Source of the DNA: Haloarchaeobius sp. HME9146
Lineage (GTDB): Archaea; Halobacteriota; Halobacteria; Halobacteriales; Natrialbaceae
Assembly (NCBI RefSeq): GCF_025399835.1
Contig: NZ_JAODVR010000001.1
Coordinates: 3,038,001-3,102,000 of the forward strand
DNA: 64,000 nt
Direction: 5' to 3'
Positions 34,275-42,975 of the stretch are shown here, piece by piece. Positions within the stretch are counted from its first letter, which is position 1. Every line of letters starts with the position of its first letter. The notes below the pieces were generated by a model. The model had not been told where the DNA came from, searched no databases, and worked only from the letters and a program-made list of their open reading frames with translations. The translations under genes and the position numbers were made by a program.

Positions 34275-35087
34275 ATGGATAGACGCAATTACCTCAAGAC
34301 GAGCGGTGCAGCAATCGCAGGAATGGGCCTCGCTGGCTGTCTGGGCTCGCTGACCGGTGGCAGCGGCGAGACCATCACCATCGGCTCCGACATCCCGTAC
34401 AAGCCGTTCGAGTACCGTGAGGCAGACGGTGACCTCACCGGGTTCGACGTGGAGATCGCCGAGGCCGTCTTCGGCGACGAGATGGGCCGTGACTACGAGT
34501 TCAAGCAGACGAGCTTCGACGGTATCATCAACTCCCTGAACAACGGGAACTTCCGCGTCATCATGAGCGCGATGACCATCAACGACGAACGCGCACAGGA
34601 GGTCGACTTCTCTGACCCGTACTTCACGGCGTACCAGACCGTCCTCGTCCTCAAGGACGGCAACATCTCCGCGAAGGAGGACCTGAAGGGCAAGAACGTC
34701 GGCGTGCAGAAGGGGACGACCGGCGAGGCCGCAGCAGAACAGCTCAAAGAGGAGTTCGGTGGCGACCTGACCCTCAAGAGCTACGACCAGATTACGGGCG
34801 CGTTCGACGCGCTGACCAACAACCAGGTGTCGGCCGTCATCAACGACAACACGGTCAGCGCCGAATTCGCGAACGAGAACGACGCCGTGGTATTCCTCGA
34901 GGGCGACGGAGCCGCCGTCGAGGCTGGGCAGGAGGCACCGCCGTACCTCACCCTCACCGTCGAGAACTACGGTATCGCGTTCCGGCAGGACGACGACGAC
35001 TTCCGTTCGGAGGTCAACGACGCCATCGCCGCCATCAAGGAGAACGGAACGTACGACGACATCTACAGCAACTACTTCCAGGGCTAA
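34275..35087 (+). CDS. polar amino-acid ABC transporter, substrate-binding lipoprotein
   Basis: The 270-residue protein has a Tat signal with lipobox (DRRNYLKTSGAAIAGMGLAGC, lipidated C22). The mature part is a family 3 solute-binding protein: ITIGSDIPYKPFEYREADGD, LTGFDVEIAEAVFGDE, VIMSAMTINDERAQEVDFSD, and the hinge region KGKNVGVQKGTTGEAA. It would capture a polar amino acid such as glutamine, glutamate or arginine outside the membrane. ATG 34275 is preferred over ATG 34251 because the TATA box is 27 bp upstream. The permease gene follows after 9 bp. Confidence 0.94.
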   Translation: MDRRNYLKTSGAAIAGMGLAGCLGSLTGGSGETITIGSDIPYKPFEYREADGDLTGFDVEIAEAVFGDEMGRDYEFKQTSFDGIINSLNNGNFRVIMSAMTINDERAQEVDFSDPYFTAYQTVLVLKDGNISAKEDLKGKNVGVQKGTTGEAAAEQLKEEFGGDLTLKSYDQITGAFDALTNNQVSAVINDNTVSAEFANENDAVVFLEGDGAAVEAGQEAPPYLTLTVENYGIAFRQDDDDFRSEVNDAIAAIKENGTYDDIYSNYFQG

Positions 35088-35096
35088 TCCGTAGCC

Positions 35097-35987
35097 ATGT
35101 CCAGCGCAACAGCGGAAACGGACGCAGGCAGTGAGGGGACGGCCAGTTCCCTGCTCATGCGGGACCGGCTGGTCCGTCGCGTCGGTGAAGTACTGGCAGC
35201 CACGTTCGTCGTGGTCGTCCTGACGATGGTCGGGTACATCGTGTCCACACAGGTGGACACCGAACTGCTCCAGGTCGTATTCCCGCGGTTCGTCGAAGCG
35301 TTCCTGCTCGTCGTCCAGATCGTCGGGATCTCCAGCGTGCTGTCGGTTTCACTCGGCGTCCTCGTCGGACTCGCGCGCATCTCCACCTCGCCCATCACGG
35401 GGCGAATCGCCAAGGGCTACGTGGAGTTCTTCCGTGGGACGCCGTTGCTGTTCCAGCTGTTCCTCATCTACTTCGGTATCCCGAGCCTCTGGGCAACCGG
35501 CACCTTCCCCATCCAGAACTGGGAGATACCTGCTGCCATCATCGGCCTGACGCTGAACCACGGTGCGTACGTCGGTGAAGCTGTCCGTGGCGGTATCGAA
35601 GCCGTCCCGGAAGGGCAGATGGAGGCCGCGCGCTCGCTCGGGATGTCCCGCGTGATGGCACTCCGGCAGGTCGTCCTCCCGCAGGCGTGGCGCAACGCGC
35701 TCGCTGCCATCGGGAACGACCAGATCATCCTGGTCAAGGACACCTCGCTCCTGACGGTCATCGCCGTCCCCGAGATAATGAGCCTGTTCCGGAACATCAA
35801 CTCCAACCAGCTCGACGCGTGGACGCCGCTGGTCTGGGTGTGCCTGTTCTACCTCGCCATCACGATGTCGATGAGCTACCTCGTCAGCGTGCTCGAAGAG
35901 CGCGCCGACTGGGGCAGTGGTGAGAGCGACTCGAAGACTGCACAGCTCAAGCGGATGTTCATGGGCAGCCGAGGTGACATGTCGTGA
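35097..35987 (+). CDS. polar amino-acid ABC transporter, permease
   Basis: The 296-residue permease has a charged N-terminal extension of about 35 residues and then five to six membrane helices of the HisM/GlnP type. The EAA loop reads EAARSLGMSRVMALRQVVLP, and the entry segment is GYVEFFRGTPLLFQLFLIYF. It would form the dimeric channel for the binding protein encoded 9 bp upstream. The stop overlaps the GTG start of the ATPase gene by four bases, so translation is probably coupled. Confidence 0.94.
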   Translation: MSSATAETDAGSEGTASSLLMRDRLVRRVGEVLAATFVVVVLTMVGYIVSTQVDTELLQVVFPRFVEAFLLVVQIVGISSVLSVSLGVLVGLARISTSPITGRIAKGYVEFFRGTPLLFQLFLIYFGIPSLWATGTFPIQNWEIPAAIIGLTLNHGAYVGEAVRGGIEAVPEGQMEAARSLGMSRVMALRQVVLPQAWRNALAAIGNDQIILVKDTSLLTVIAVPEIMSLFRNINSNQLDAWTPLVWVCLFYLAITMSMSYLVSVLEERADWGSGESDSKTAQLKRMFMGSRGDMS

Positions 35988-36724
35988 GCGACCAGCATTC
36001 CCTCGTCGAGTTCGATGGCGTGAACAAGTACTTCGGCGAGAACCACGTCCTCAAGGACGTCGATCTCGCCGTCGAAGAACGCGAAGTGGTCGTCGTCATC
36101 GGCCCCTCGGGCTCCGGGAAGTCGACGCTGCTTCGCTGTACGAACCGACTCGAAGAGATCCAGTCGGGAGAGATTCGCCTCGACGGCGAACCCATCTCGG
36201 ACCCGGAGGCGGACATCAACCGACTCCGCCAGCGTATCGGGATGGTGTTCCAGAGCTTCAACCTCTTCCCGCACAAGACCGCCATCGAGAACGTCGCCCT
36301 CGCACCCATCGAGGTGAAAGGACAGGACGAAGGCGAGTCGATGGTCCAGGCGGGGGACCTGCTCAAGCAGGTCGGTCTCTCGGGCAAGGACGAGTCCTAC
36401 CCGAACGAACTCTCCGGCGGCCAGCAACAGCGCGTCGCCATCGCCCGGGCACTCGCGATGAACCCGCAGGTGATGCTGTTCGACGAGGTCACGAGCGCAC
36501 TCGACCCCGAACTCGTGGGTGAAGTGCTCGAGGTCATGCGCGACCTCGCCTCGGAGGGCATGACCATGCTCGTGGTCACCCACGAGATGGACTTCGCGAA
36601 GGAGGTCGGTGACCGCATCGTGCTGATGGCCGAGGGTGAGATCGTCGAGGTGACACCTGCAGACGAGTTCTTCGAGGAACCCGAGACGGAGCGCGGACAG
36701 CGGTTCCTCGGTCGGCTGTTATAG
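35984..36724 (+). CDS. polar amino-acid ABC transporter, ATP-binding protein
   Basis: The 246-residue ATPase is of the GlnQ/HisP type. Walker A is GPSGSGKST, the Q loop is MVFQSFNLFPHKTA, the signature is LSGGQQQRVAIARAL, Walker B is VMLFDEVTSALDPE (the common pattern has P for V after DE), and the switch His is in VVTHEMDFAKEV. The gene starts at GTG 35984 and overlaps the permease stop. It completes a three-gene uptake operon; 84 bp separate it from the next gene. Confidence 0.95.
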   Translation: MSDQHSLVEFDGVNKYFGENHVLKDVDLAVEEREVVVVIGPSGSGKSTLLRCTNRLEEIQSGEIRLDGEPISDPEADINRLRQRIGMVFQSFNLFPHKTAIENVALAPIEVKGQDEGESMVQAGDLLKQVGLSGKDESYPNELSGGQQQRVAIARALAMNPQVMLFDEVTSALDPELVGEVLEVMRDLASEGMTMLVVTHEMDFAKEVGDRIVLMAEGEIVEVTPADEFFEEPETERGQRFLGRLL

Positions 36725-36808
36725 CACCTGCAGCCAACACGCCTTCTTTCTCGAACCGCGGTTTCTCCTCGCCGGCACCGCTATCCCCCGTTGCGACCAA
36801 CTGATACC

Positions 36809-37114
36809 ATGGCATCGACTGATAAGACCAGGGGAGGCGGCGTCGCCGATGCGGCCGGACAGCTCTACCGCTGGACGCTCGGTATCGGGCACGAACGGAA
36901 CATCGGCGGGATAGAGCGAACGGTCCGGTACACGCTCGGAATCGTGTTCGTACTGGCGGCACTCGCCGTCCTCGTCGTGCCCGTCCTGTCCGGACTCACG
37001 AACCTCGCACTGGCGGTCGTCCTGTTCGTTTGCGGCGCGTTCTCCATCTACGAGGCGCGGGTGCAGTACTGCCCGCTGAACGACACCCTCGGACGGAGCA
37101 CGTACCGGGAGTGA
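36809..37114 (+). CDS. DUF2892/YgaP-like small membrane protein
   Basis: The 101-residue protein contains a DUF2892-type module: NIGGIERTVRYTLGIVFVLA followed by a second helix (NLALAVVLFVCGAFSIYEA) and the typical end VQYCPLNDTLGRSTY. In bacteria this module is fused to or next to rhodanese domains; the short CPL segment contains the only Cys near the end. No rhodanese is adjacent here. The N-terminal 35 residues are polar. The function is not known; a membrane role in sulfur or stress physiology would be speculation. Confidence 0.88.
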   Translation: MASTDKTRGGGVADAAGQLYRWTLGIGHERNIGGIERTVRYTLGIVFVLAALAVLVVPVLSGLTNLALAVVLFVCGAFSIYEARVQYCPLNDTLGRSTYRE

Positions 37115-37191
37115 CGAGCCAGCGGCTCGCGGGTGCGGAAGCCGGCGAAAACGGAATGTGTTGAAGGGTATCGACGGGATGTCGATTGGGT

Positions 37192-38505
37192 TCAGTCCTT
37201 GACGGCGGCCTCGACGTCGACGAAGCCAGCGCCGTGGTACGGCTTGTCGCCCACGTCACGCGCGGTGCGGCGGAGCACGTTGCGGACCTTGTTGGCGTTG
37301 GAACTGCTCATCTGGCTGGCGACGAGTGCGGCTGCGCCCGCGACGTTCGGGGCGGCCATCGAGGTGCCAGCGACCCAGCTGTAGGTGTGCTGGGCACCGA
37401 GGTAGGACCCATCGTCGCCGAAGACCGGCAGCGAGATGGCGTTGAGGACGAGGTCGTAGTACCAGCCGGGGACGTCGTTGGCGGCTGCCTCGGGGTCGTA
37501 GTTGCCACCGGGTGCGGAGACGTCGATGGCGTTGGTACCGTAGTTCGTGTAGACGGCGGGCGTCTCGGGCGGCTGCTCGAAGCCGTCGTCGCCCCAGCCG
37601 AAGCCGACCGGGCCGGTCGCCGAGATGCTCATCACGTTGGAGGCCTCGTTCGGCAGCGAGATGACGCCACCGTCGTGCTGGAGGTCCGCGGCGTCGTTGC
37701 CGGCGGAGATGACGTAGAGGGTGCCCTGGCGGCGACCGTACGCCATCACGCTGTTGACGACCTTGCCGTAGAACGAGCCGAGTTCCTTGCGGGAGATCGG
37801 GTACGCGCCGATGCTCATGTTGGCGACGTCACAGCCGATGGCCGCGGAGTACACGGCGGCCGCGAGGATGTCGGCGAAGCTCGCCAGTGCGCTGGGCGAG
37901 AAGACCCGGCAGTCGACGATCTCGGTCGCCGGGGCCGTGCCCGCGACGCCTGCTTCGTTCTGGTCGTTCGAGGCGATGATACCTGCGACGTGGGTGCCGT
38001 GGTAGCCGCCAGCGGGCTTTGCAGCACCGTAGCCGTCGCCGGTGAAGTCCTGCGAGAGGTCCGTGTTCACGGCGTGTGCGAGGTCCGGATGGCCGGCGGC
38101 GACGCCTGTGTCGATGACGGCGACGCGGGTACCCTCACCGCGGGAGACCTCGTGGGCCTCGGGCACGTTCTGTGCCTCTTTGCCCCACTGGAGACCGTAG
38201 AGCGGTTCGTCTTCGAGTTCGGCACCGACGTCCTGCTTCATCGTCGGCCTGTCGAGCTGGATCTCGACGTCGGGCGCGTAGTCGAAGCCGGCCGATTCGA
38301 GCGCGGACTCCGGGCCTTCGACGACCGTGAAGTCGACGGGGTCCATGGCGTGGACGACCGAGAGGTCGCTGCCGAGGTCCTCGGCGTTCGCTTTGACGAT
38401 GAATCGGTCCGTCGATTCGGCCGCGGTTACGGTCGAGCCGACCGCGATGCCACCGAGTAGTCCCCCACTGAGCTTGAGAACGTCACGTCTGGTGTGGTCC
38501 ACCAT
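37192..38505 (-). CDS. Tat-exported subtilisin-like serine protease (halolysin type)
   Basis: The 437-residue S8 protease has a Tat signal (HTRRDVLKLSGGLLGGIAVG), an inhibitor-like propeptide (about 30-95) and a catalytic domain with D132 (VIDTGV), H169 (HGTHVAG), oxyanion N270 (SAGND) and S382 (GTSMAAP). It should be an extracellular endopeptidase active in high salt and exported folded. It ends soon after the catalytic domain, so the C-terminal extension of some halolysins is missing. TTAATATT at 38531-38538 is 27 bp upstream of ATG 38505. A perfect inverted repeat lies at 38576-38592. Confidence 0.94.
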   Translation of the reverse strand: MVDHTRRDVLKLSGGLLGGIAVGSTVTAAESTDRFIVKANAEDLGSDLSVVHAMDPVDFTVVEGPESALESAGFDYAPDVEIQLDRPTMKQDVGAELEDEPLYGLQWGKEAQNVPEAHEVSRGEGTRVAVIDTGVAAGHPDLAHAVNTDLSQDFTGDGYGAAKPAGGYHGTHVAGIIASNDQNEAGVAGTAPATEIVDCRVFSPSALASFADILAAAVYSAAIGCDVANMSIGAYPISRKELGSFYGKVVNSVMAYGRRQGTLYVISAGNDAADLQHDGGVISLPNEASNVMSISATGPVGFGWGDDGFEQPPETPAVYTNYGTNAIDVSAPGGNYDPEAAANDVPGWYYDLVLNAISLPVFGDDGSYLGAQHTYSWVAGTSMAAPNVAGAAALVASQMSSSNANKVRNVLRRTARDVGDKPYHGAGFVDVEAAVKD

Positions 38506-38530
38506 GTCATCAACCGAGGGCCAGCATGAC

Positions 38531-38592
38531 TTAATATTTGCTACTTGAGTCTCTAAATTACTGTTGAACATCGATATAATAGCCACTATTAT
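38531..38592. promoter_or_regulatory. subtilase promoter with upstream inverted repeat
   Basis: TTAATATT at 38531-38538 is the likely subtilase TATA box. ATAATAG-CCA-CTATTAT (38576-38592) is a perfect 7-bp inverted repeat about 45 bp further upstream and about 125 bp before bioB. It could be an operator for either gene. Confidence 0.45.
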
Positions 38593-38717
38593 GAAACCCA
38601 AAAAATCGCTGTAGCAGTCCTGACTCGCCATACTTGCATCACAACTACACCCGATGACCGATAGCGACAGCCGACCCGACCCCAAGGATTATCAACTCGT
38701 CAACCGAGCGCTAGGAT

Positions 38718-39833
38718 GTGGTTTACGAGACAGGAAACAGGACGGTCGACGACGCCGTCGAACGGGTGGTCGCGGGCGAGACGCTCGACCGGACGGACGG
38801 GCTCGCGCTCGTCGCCCAGCCGGTCGCTGACCTCGCACCGGCCGCGGACTACGTCCGGTCGGAGTTCGGCGACGACACCGTCGATGCCTGCTCCATCGTG
38901 AACGCGAAAGCCGGCAACTGCGCCGAGGACTGTGGCTTCTGTGCCCAGTCGGTCCACTTCGACACCGGCATCGAGAACTACGGCTTCCTCGGGCCCGAGA
39001 AGGTCCTCGAGGCCGCAAAGCGCGCCGAACGCGACGGCGCGCAGCGATTCGGTATCGTGGTCGCCGAACGCGGTGTCTCGAAGGAGCAGCGCCCCGAGGA
39101 GTGGGCGGAGGTCATCGAGGCCATCCGCCTGGTCCGCGACGAATGCGACCTCGACGTGGACGCCTCGCTCGGCATCCTCACCGAAGAGGAGGCCGCCATC
39201 CTCGCCGACGAGGGCATCGAGCACTACAACCACAACATCGAGACCTCGCCGCGGTACTTCCCGGAGATCGTCGGCACCCACGACTTCGCGGACCGCGTGC
39301 ACACGCTCGAGGTGGCCAAGTCGGCCGGGATGGACCTCTGTGCCGGCGTCATCCTCGGCATGGGCGAGACGCCGACCGACCGGGTCGACGCGGCCATCGC
39401 CCTGCAGGACATCGGCGTCTCCTCGCTCCCGGTCAACATCCTCAACCCGGTCGCCGGCACCGAGTTGGGCGGCACGGACTCGGCCGACATCACCACCGAG
39501 GAGATACTGAAGACCATCGCCGTCTACCGGTTGCTCCACCCGCACGCCCGGGTGCGCCTGACCGGCGGGCGCGAGGTCAACCTCGCGATGGACGAGCAAC
39601 ACCTGCCCTTCGAGGCGGGTGCCGACGGCATCCTCACCGGTGACTACCTCACGACCGAGGGCCAGACACCCGGCGACGACATCCGCGTCATCGAGCGGGC
39701 CGGCCTGGAGCCGAACATGGAGACGAACGAGTTCGACGCGGACGCGGTGAAGTCGGGAGCCAGCGAGGACCCCGACCTCGGCACCGCGGCCGGGTCCGCA
39801 ACGAGCACCGCCAGCCAGACGACCGACGACTGA
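38718..39833 (+). CDS. bioB: biotin synthase
   Basis: The 371-residue radical SAM enzyme inserts sulfur into dethiobiotin. The cluster motif is CAEDCGFCAQS (C68, C72, C75), preceded by VNAKAGN. Later conserved parts are HNIETSPRYFPEIVGTHDFA and LNPVAGTELGG, with R in RLTGGREVNL as an expected ligand of the second cluster. The last 25 residues are a Thr/Ser/Ala-rich tail. The start is GTG 38718, about 27 bp after a GGATTATC element. It heads the biotin gene cluster, and the BioU-like gene starts 21 bp downstream. Confidence 0.95.
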   Translation: MVYETGNRTVDDAVERVVAGETLDRTDGLALVAQPVADLAPAADYVRSEFGDDTVDACSIVNAKAGNCAEDCGFCAQSVHFDTGIENYGFLGPEKVLEAAKRAERDGAQRFGIVVAERGVSKEQRPEEWAEVIEAIRLVRDECDLDVDASLGILTEEEAAILADEGIEHYNHNIETSPRYFPEIVGTHDFADRVHTLEVAKSAGMDLCAGVILGMGETPTDRVDAAIALQDIGVSSLPVNILNPVAGTELGGTDSADITTEEILKTIAVYRLLHPHARVRLTGGREVNLAMDEQHLPFEAGADGILTGDYLTTEGQTPGDDIRVIERAGLEPNMETNEFDADAVKSGASEDPDLGTAAGSATSTASQTTDD

Positions 39834-39854
39834 CCCCGACTTCCCTACCCAGCT

Positions 39855-40919
39855 ATGGACGACATCACCTTCGCCGTACTCGGCACCGGTGGCATCGGCC
39901 GACGAACACTCGACGTGGCACAGCACAAGGAGGGCGTGACCCCGGTCGCGGCCTGCGACCGCAACGGTATCGCGGTCGACCACGACGGCCTCGACGTGGC
40001 GGAACTCCTCGACGCGACCGAGGGGAACATCGCGAGCGCCCCCGGGGACGACGACGACGCGCGCACCGACGGCGGCACGACCGCTGTCAAACAGCACGGG
40101 GAAGACGCCGGCGTCGTCGCCTCCGCACAGGGCGAGCCGACCGAGACACCCATCCAGGACGTCATCGACGAAGCCGTCTCGGAGAACATCGACGCGGTCC
40201 TCATGGCGCTCCCGAACCTCACCCACGACTTCATCCCACAGACGGCCGAACGCTTCGCGGAGGCGGGCTACGAGGGCGTCCTCGTGGACGTGCTCAAGCG
40301 CTCGCGTGTCATCGGCATGCTAGACGAGCGCGAGGAGACCTTCGTCGAGTCGGGCATGACCTTCGTCTGCGGCGCGGGCGCGACCCCCGGCTTCCTGACC
40401 GGTGCGGCCGCACTCGCCGCCCAGTCGTTCGTCGAGGTCGAGGCGGTGGAGATCTGGTGGGGCGTCGGCCTCAAGTCGGGCTACGAGGACAACCGCGGGA
40501 CCGTCCGTGAGGACATCGCCCACCTCGACGGCTACGACATCGGGACCGCCCGGGACATGAGCGAGGCGGAGATCGAGGAGCTCATCGACGAGCACGACGG
40601 CGTCCTGGAGTTCCACGACATGGAGCACGCCGACGACGTGTTGCTCGAACGCGCCGGTATCTGCGACGCCGAGGACGTGACCGTCGGTGGCGTCCTCGAC
40701 GTCCGGCAGGACGAGAAGCCGACGACCACGACCGTCAGCGTCACCGGGACGACCTTCGACGGCGAGACGGGCACGAACACCTTCCAGCTCGACGACTGCA
40801 CGAGCATGGAGGCGAACGTGAACGGGCCTGCACTCGGTTACATGAAAGCCGGCGTCCGGATGAACCGTGACGGTCGCTACGGCGTCTTCGGGCCCGCAGA
40901 GCTCATGCCCGGGTTCTGA
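39855..40919 (+). CDS. bioU: BioU-like NAD(P)-binding oxidoreductase of the biotin cluster
   Basis: The 354-residue protein begins with a Rossmann motif (FAVLGTGGIGRRTLDVAQHK) and has a catalytic-like core (VLMALPNLTHDFIPQTAERF, VDVLKRSRVIGMLDE, CGAGATPGFLTGAAALAAQS). Its place between bioB and bioF, and the absence of bioA, point to BioU, which in cyanobacteria makes DAPA from KAPA using the side chain of one of its own lysines as amino donor in a single turnover. K148 in DVLKRS is the best-placed candidate for that lysine. Residues 60-100 are an acidic insertion. The alternative is another saccharopine dehydrogenase-like oxidoreductase. Confidence 0.78.
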   Translation: MDDITFAVLGTGGIGRRTLDVAQHKEGVTPVAACDRNGIAVDHDGLDVAELLDATEGNIASAPGDDDDARTDGGTTAVKQHGEDAGVVASAQGEPTETPIQDVIDEAVSENIDAVLMALPNLTHDFIPQTAERFAEAGYEGVLVDVLKRSRVIGMLDEREETFVESGMTFVCGAGATPGFLTGAAALAAQSFVEVEAVEIWWGVGLKSGYEDNRGTVREDIAHLDGYDIGTARDMSEAEIEELIDEHDGVLEFHDMEHADDVLLERAGICDAEDVTVGGVLDVRQDEKPTTTTVSVTGTTFDGETGTNTFQLDDCTSMEANVNGPALGYMKAGVRMNRDGRYGVFGPAELMPGF

Positions 40920-41030
40920 GAGGCCCGCGACCCGTCGGGACGCGCCTCAGCCGAGTGGACACTCTCTTCTGCAAGAACCTGTATCGGGATTCCGAACCGT
41001 TCAAGATGCGATGTGCAAACAGTGAACCAG

Positions 41031-42236
41031 ATGAGTAACCGCGGGTTCGACCTGGCAGGACGGGTCGCCGACCGTCGAGACGCCGCGCTCTACCGCGACC
41101 TCGAGCCGGTGGACAGGGTCGCAGAACGGTGCTACTTCGCCCCCGACCCCGGCGCAGCCCTCCCAGTCCTTGACGGGACACAGCACCTCGTGTTCGCGTC
41201 GAACAACTACCTCGGCCTGACACAGCACGACCGCGTCCAGCAGGCCGCCGCCGACGCCGCCGACGTGGTCGGAACCGGTGCCGGCGCGAGCCGGCTCGTG
41301 ACCGGCGATACCCTGGTCCACCGCGACCTGGAGATGCAGCTCTCGGAGGTCAAGGGAACCGAGCGCGCGCTCGCCTTCTCCTCGGGCTACGCCGCCAACG
41401 TGGGCACCATCGCCGCCCTCTCGCCCGACGTGGTGTTCTCCGACGAACTGAACCACGCCAGCATCATCGACGGCTGTCGGCTCGCCGACGCTGATGTCGT
41501 CGTGTACGACCACTGCGATGCCGATTCGCTCCACGAGGAGCTGACCCACCGCGCCGAGACCAGACCGGGCGACGAGTCGTGGCTCGTCCTCACCGACTCC
41601 GTGTTCAGTATGGACGGGACGGTCGCTCCCCTCGCGGACATCTGCGACGCCGCCGAGGAGTTCGATGCGTGGGTGATGGTCGACGAGGCGCACGCGACCG
41701 GCCTGTACGACCACGGCGGCGGCATCGTCCAGCGCGACGGGCTCGAAGACCGCGTCCACGTCCAGATGGGCACGCTCTCGAAGGCGCTTGCGAGCCAGGG
41801 CGGCTACGTCGCCGGGAGCGAGACGCTCGTGGAGTACCTCGTGAACACCGCCCGGTCGTTCGTGTTCTCGACCGGGCTGGCCCCGCCGGCCGCAGCCGCC
41901 GCCAGCGAGGCCCTCCACATCACCCGCCACGGGGAGTGCCGCGACCGGCTCTGGAGCAACGCTGCTCACCTCCGGACCGGGCTGGAGGACCTCGGCTACC
42001 AGGTGTGGGGCGATTCGCAGATACTCCCCGTGGTCGTCGGCGACCGGGCCGACGCGCTTGCGCTCGCCGACGCAGTCCGCGAGGCCGGCGTGGTCGCACC
42101 GGCAATCAGACCACCCACGGTCCCCGAGGGGACGAGCCGCCTCCGCGTCGTCCCGATGGCGACCCACTCGAAGACCGACATCGAGGACTGCATCGAGGCG
42201 TTCCGCGTCGCCGGCGAGGAGGTGGGCCTGCTGTGA
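41031..42236 (+). CDS. bioF: 8-amino-7-oxononanoate synthase
   Basis: The 401-residue PLP enzyme condenses pimeloyl-CoA or pimeloyl-ACP with alanine. Fold type I signatures are NNYLGLTQHDRVQQAA, GTGAGASRLVTGD, DELNHASIIDG, VDEAHATGLYD and the Schiff-base Lys K251 in TLSKALASQGGYVAG. I chose ATG 41031; GTG codons at 41013 and 41022 are alternatives. The 111-bp gap from bioU could hold a promoter. Its stop overlaps the bioD GTG. No bioW, bioC or bioH gene is in the window, so the pimelate source is unknown. Confidence 0.93.
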   Translation: MSNRGFDLAGRVADRRDAALYRDLEPVDRVAERCYFAPDPGAALPVLDGTQHLVFASNNYLGLTQHDRVQQAAADAADVVGTGAGASRLVTGDTLVHRDLEMQLSEVKGTERALAFSSGYAANVGTIAALSPDVVFSDELNHASIIDGCRLADADVVVYDHCDADSLHEELTHRAETRPGDESWLVLTDSVFSMDGTVAPLADICDAAEEFDAWVMVDEAHATGLYDHGGGIVQRDGLEDRVHVQMGTLSKALASQGGYVAGSETLVEYLVNTARSFVFSTGLAPPAAAAASEALHITRHGECRDRLWSNAAHLRTGLEDLGYQVWGDSQILPVVVGDRADALALADAVREAGVVAPAIRPPTVPEGTSRLRVVPMATHSKTDIEDCIEAFRVAGEEVGLL

Positions 42237-42907
42237 GCCGCCGGCTGGCCGTCGTCGGGACCGGCACCGGCGTCGGCAAGACCGTCGTCACCGCTGGGCT
42301 GACCGGCTGGCTCCGCGAGACGGGGCTCGATGCCCGGGCGGTCAAACCCTGCCAGACCGGCTACCCGCCGGACGACGACGCCGGGTTCGTGCAGGCCGCC
42401 TGTGGTGACCCGGCCGCCGCGACCTGTCTCGACCGACTGGAACCGCCGCTCGCGCCCCGCGTGGCGGCCGAACAGGAGGGCGTTGACCTCCAGTATTCGG
42501 ACGTCCGCGACCGGGCGGCAGCCGCCCTCGACGAGCCCGCGGTCGGCATCCTCGAAGGCGTCGGCGGCCTCCGGGTCCCGCTGGCCGGCGAGCACGAGAT
42601 ACTCGACCTCGTGGCCGACCTCGACCCGACCACGGTTCTCGTGGCACGGTCCGGGCTGGGGACGCTCAATCACACCGCGCTCTCGGTCGACGCGCTCCGG
42701 GCACGTGGTGTCGACGTCCACTGCATCGTGCTGAACGAGTACGCGGGTGAGACGGTCGCAGAGCGGACCAACCCCGGAGAACTCGAACGCATGACGGGCC
42801 TGCCGGTGTACACGCTCCCCGAACTCGCGCTCGATTCGCCGGGTGACGCGGTAACTGGGGTCCGGGACAACCTGCCGGACGACGTGTTGCCGGGTATCGA
42901 GAGGTAG
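42233..42907 (+). CDS. bioD: dethiobiotin synthetase
   Basis: The 224-residue ATPase closes the ureido ring of dethiobiotin from DAPA, CO2 and ATP. The P-loop is GTGTGVGKTVVTAGL, with the second conserved segment AVKPCQTGY and the Mg-binding VGILEGVGGLRVPL. The typical later segment is VARSGLGTLNHTALSVDALR. The start is GTG 42233, overlapping the bioF stop by four bases, which indicates coupled translation. It is the last gene of the cluster. Confidence 0.95.
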   Translation: MSRRLAVVGTGTGVGKTVVTAGLTGWLRETGLDARAVKPCQTGYPPDDDAGFVQAACGDPAAATCLDRLEPPLAPRVAAEQEGVDLQYSDVRDRAAAALDEPAVGILEGVGGLRVPLAGEHEILDLVADLDPTTVLVARSGLGTLNHTALSVDALRARGVDVHCIVLNEYAGETVAERTNPGELERMTGLPVYTLPELALDSPGDAVTGVRDNLPDDVLPGIER

Positions 42908-42975
42908 TAGCGGTCCGGTGTCTCGGCAGGAAGAGAACAGGGAGAAGAATCGCGGCTGGTCGGGGTGCCCTCGCT

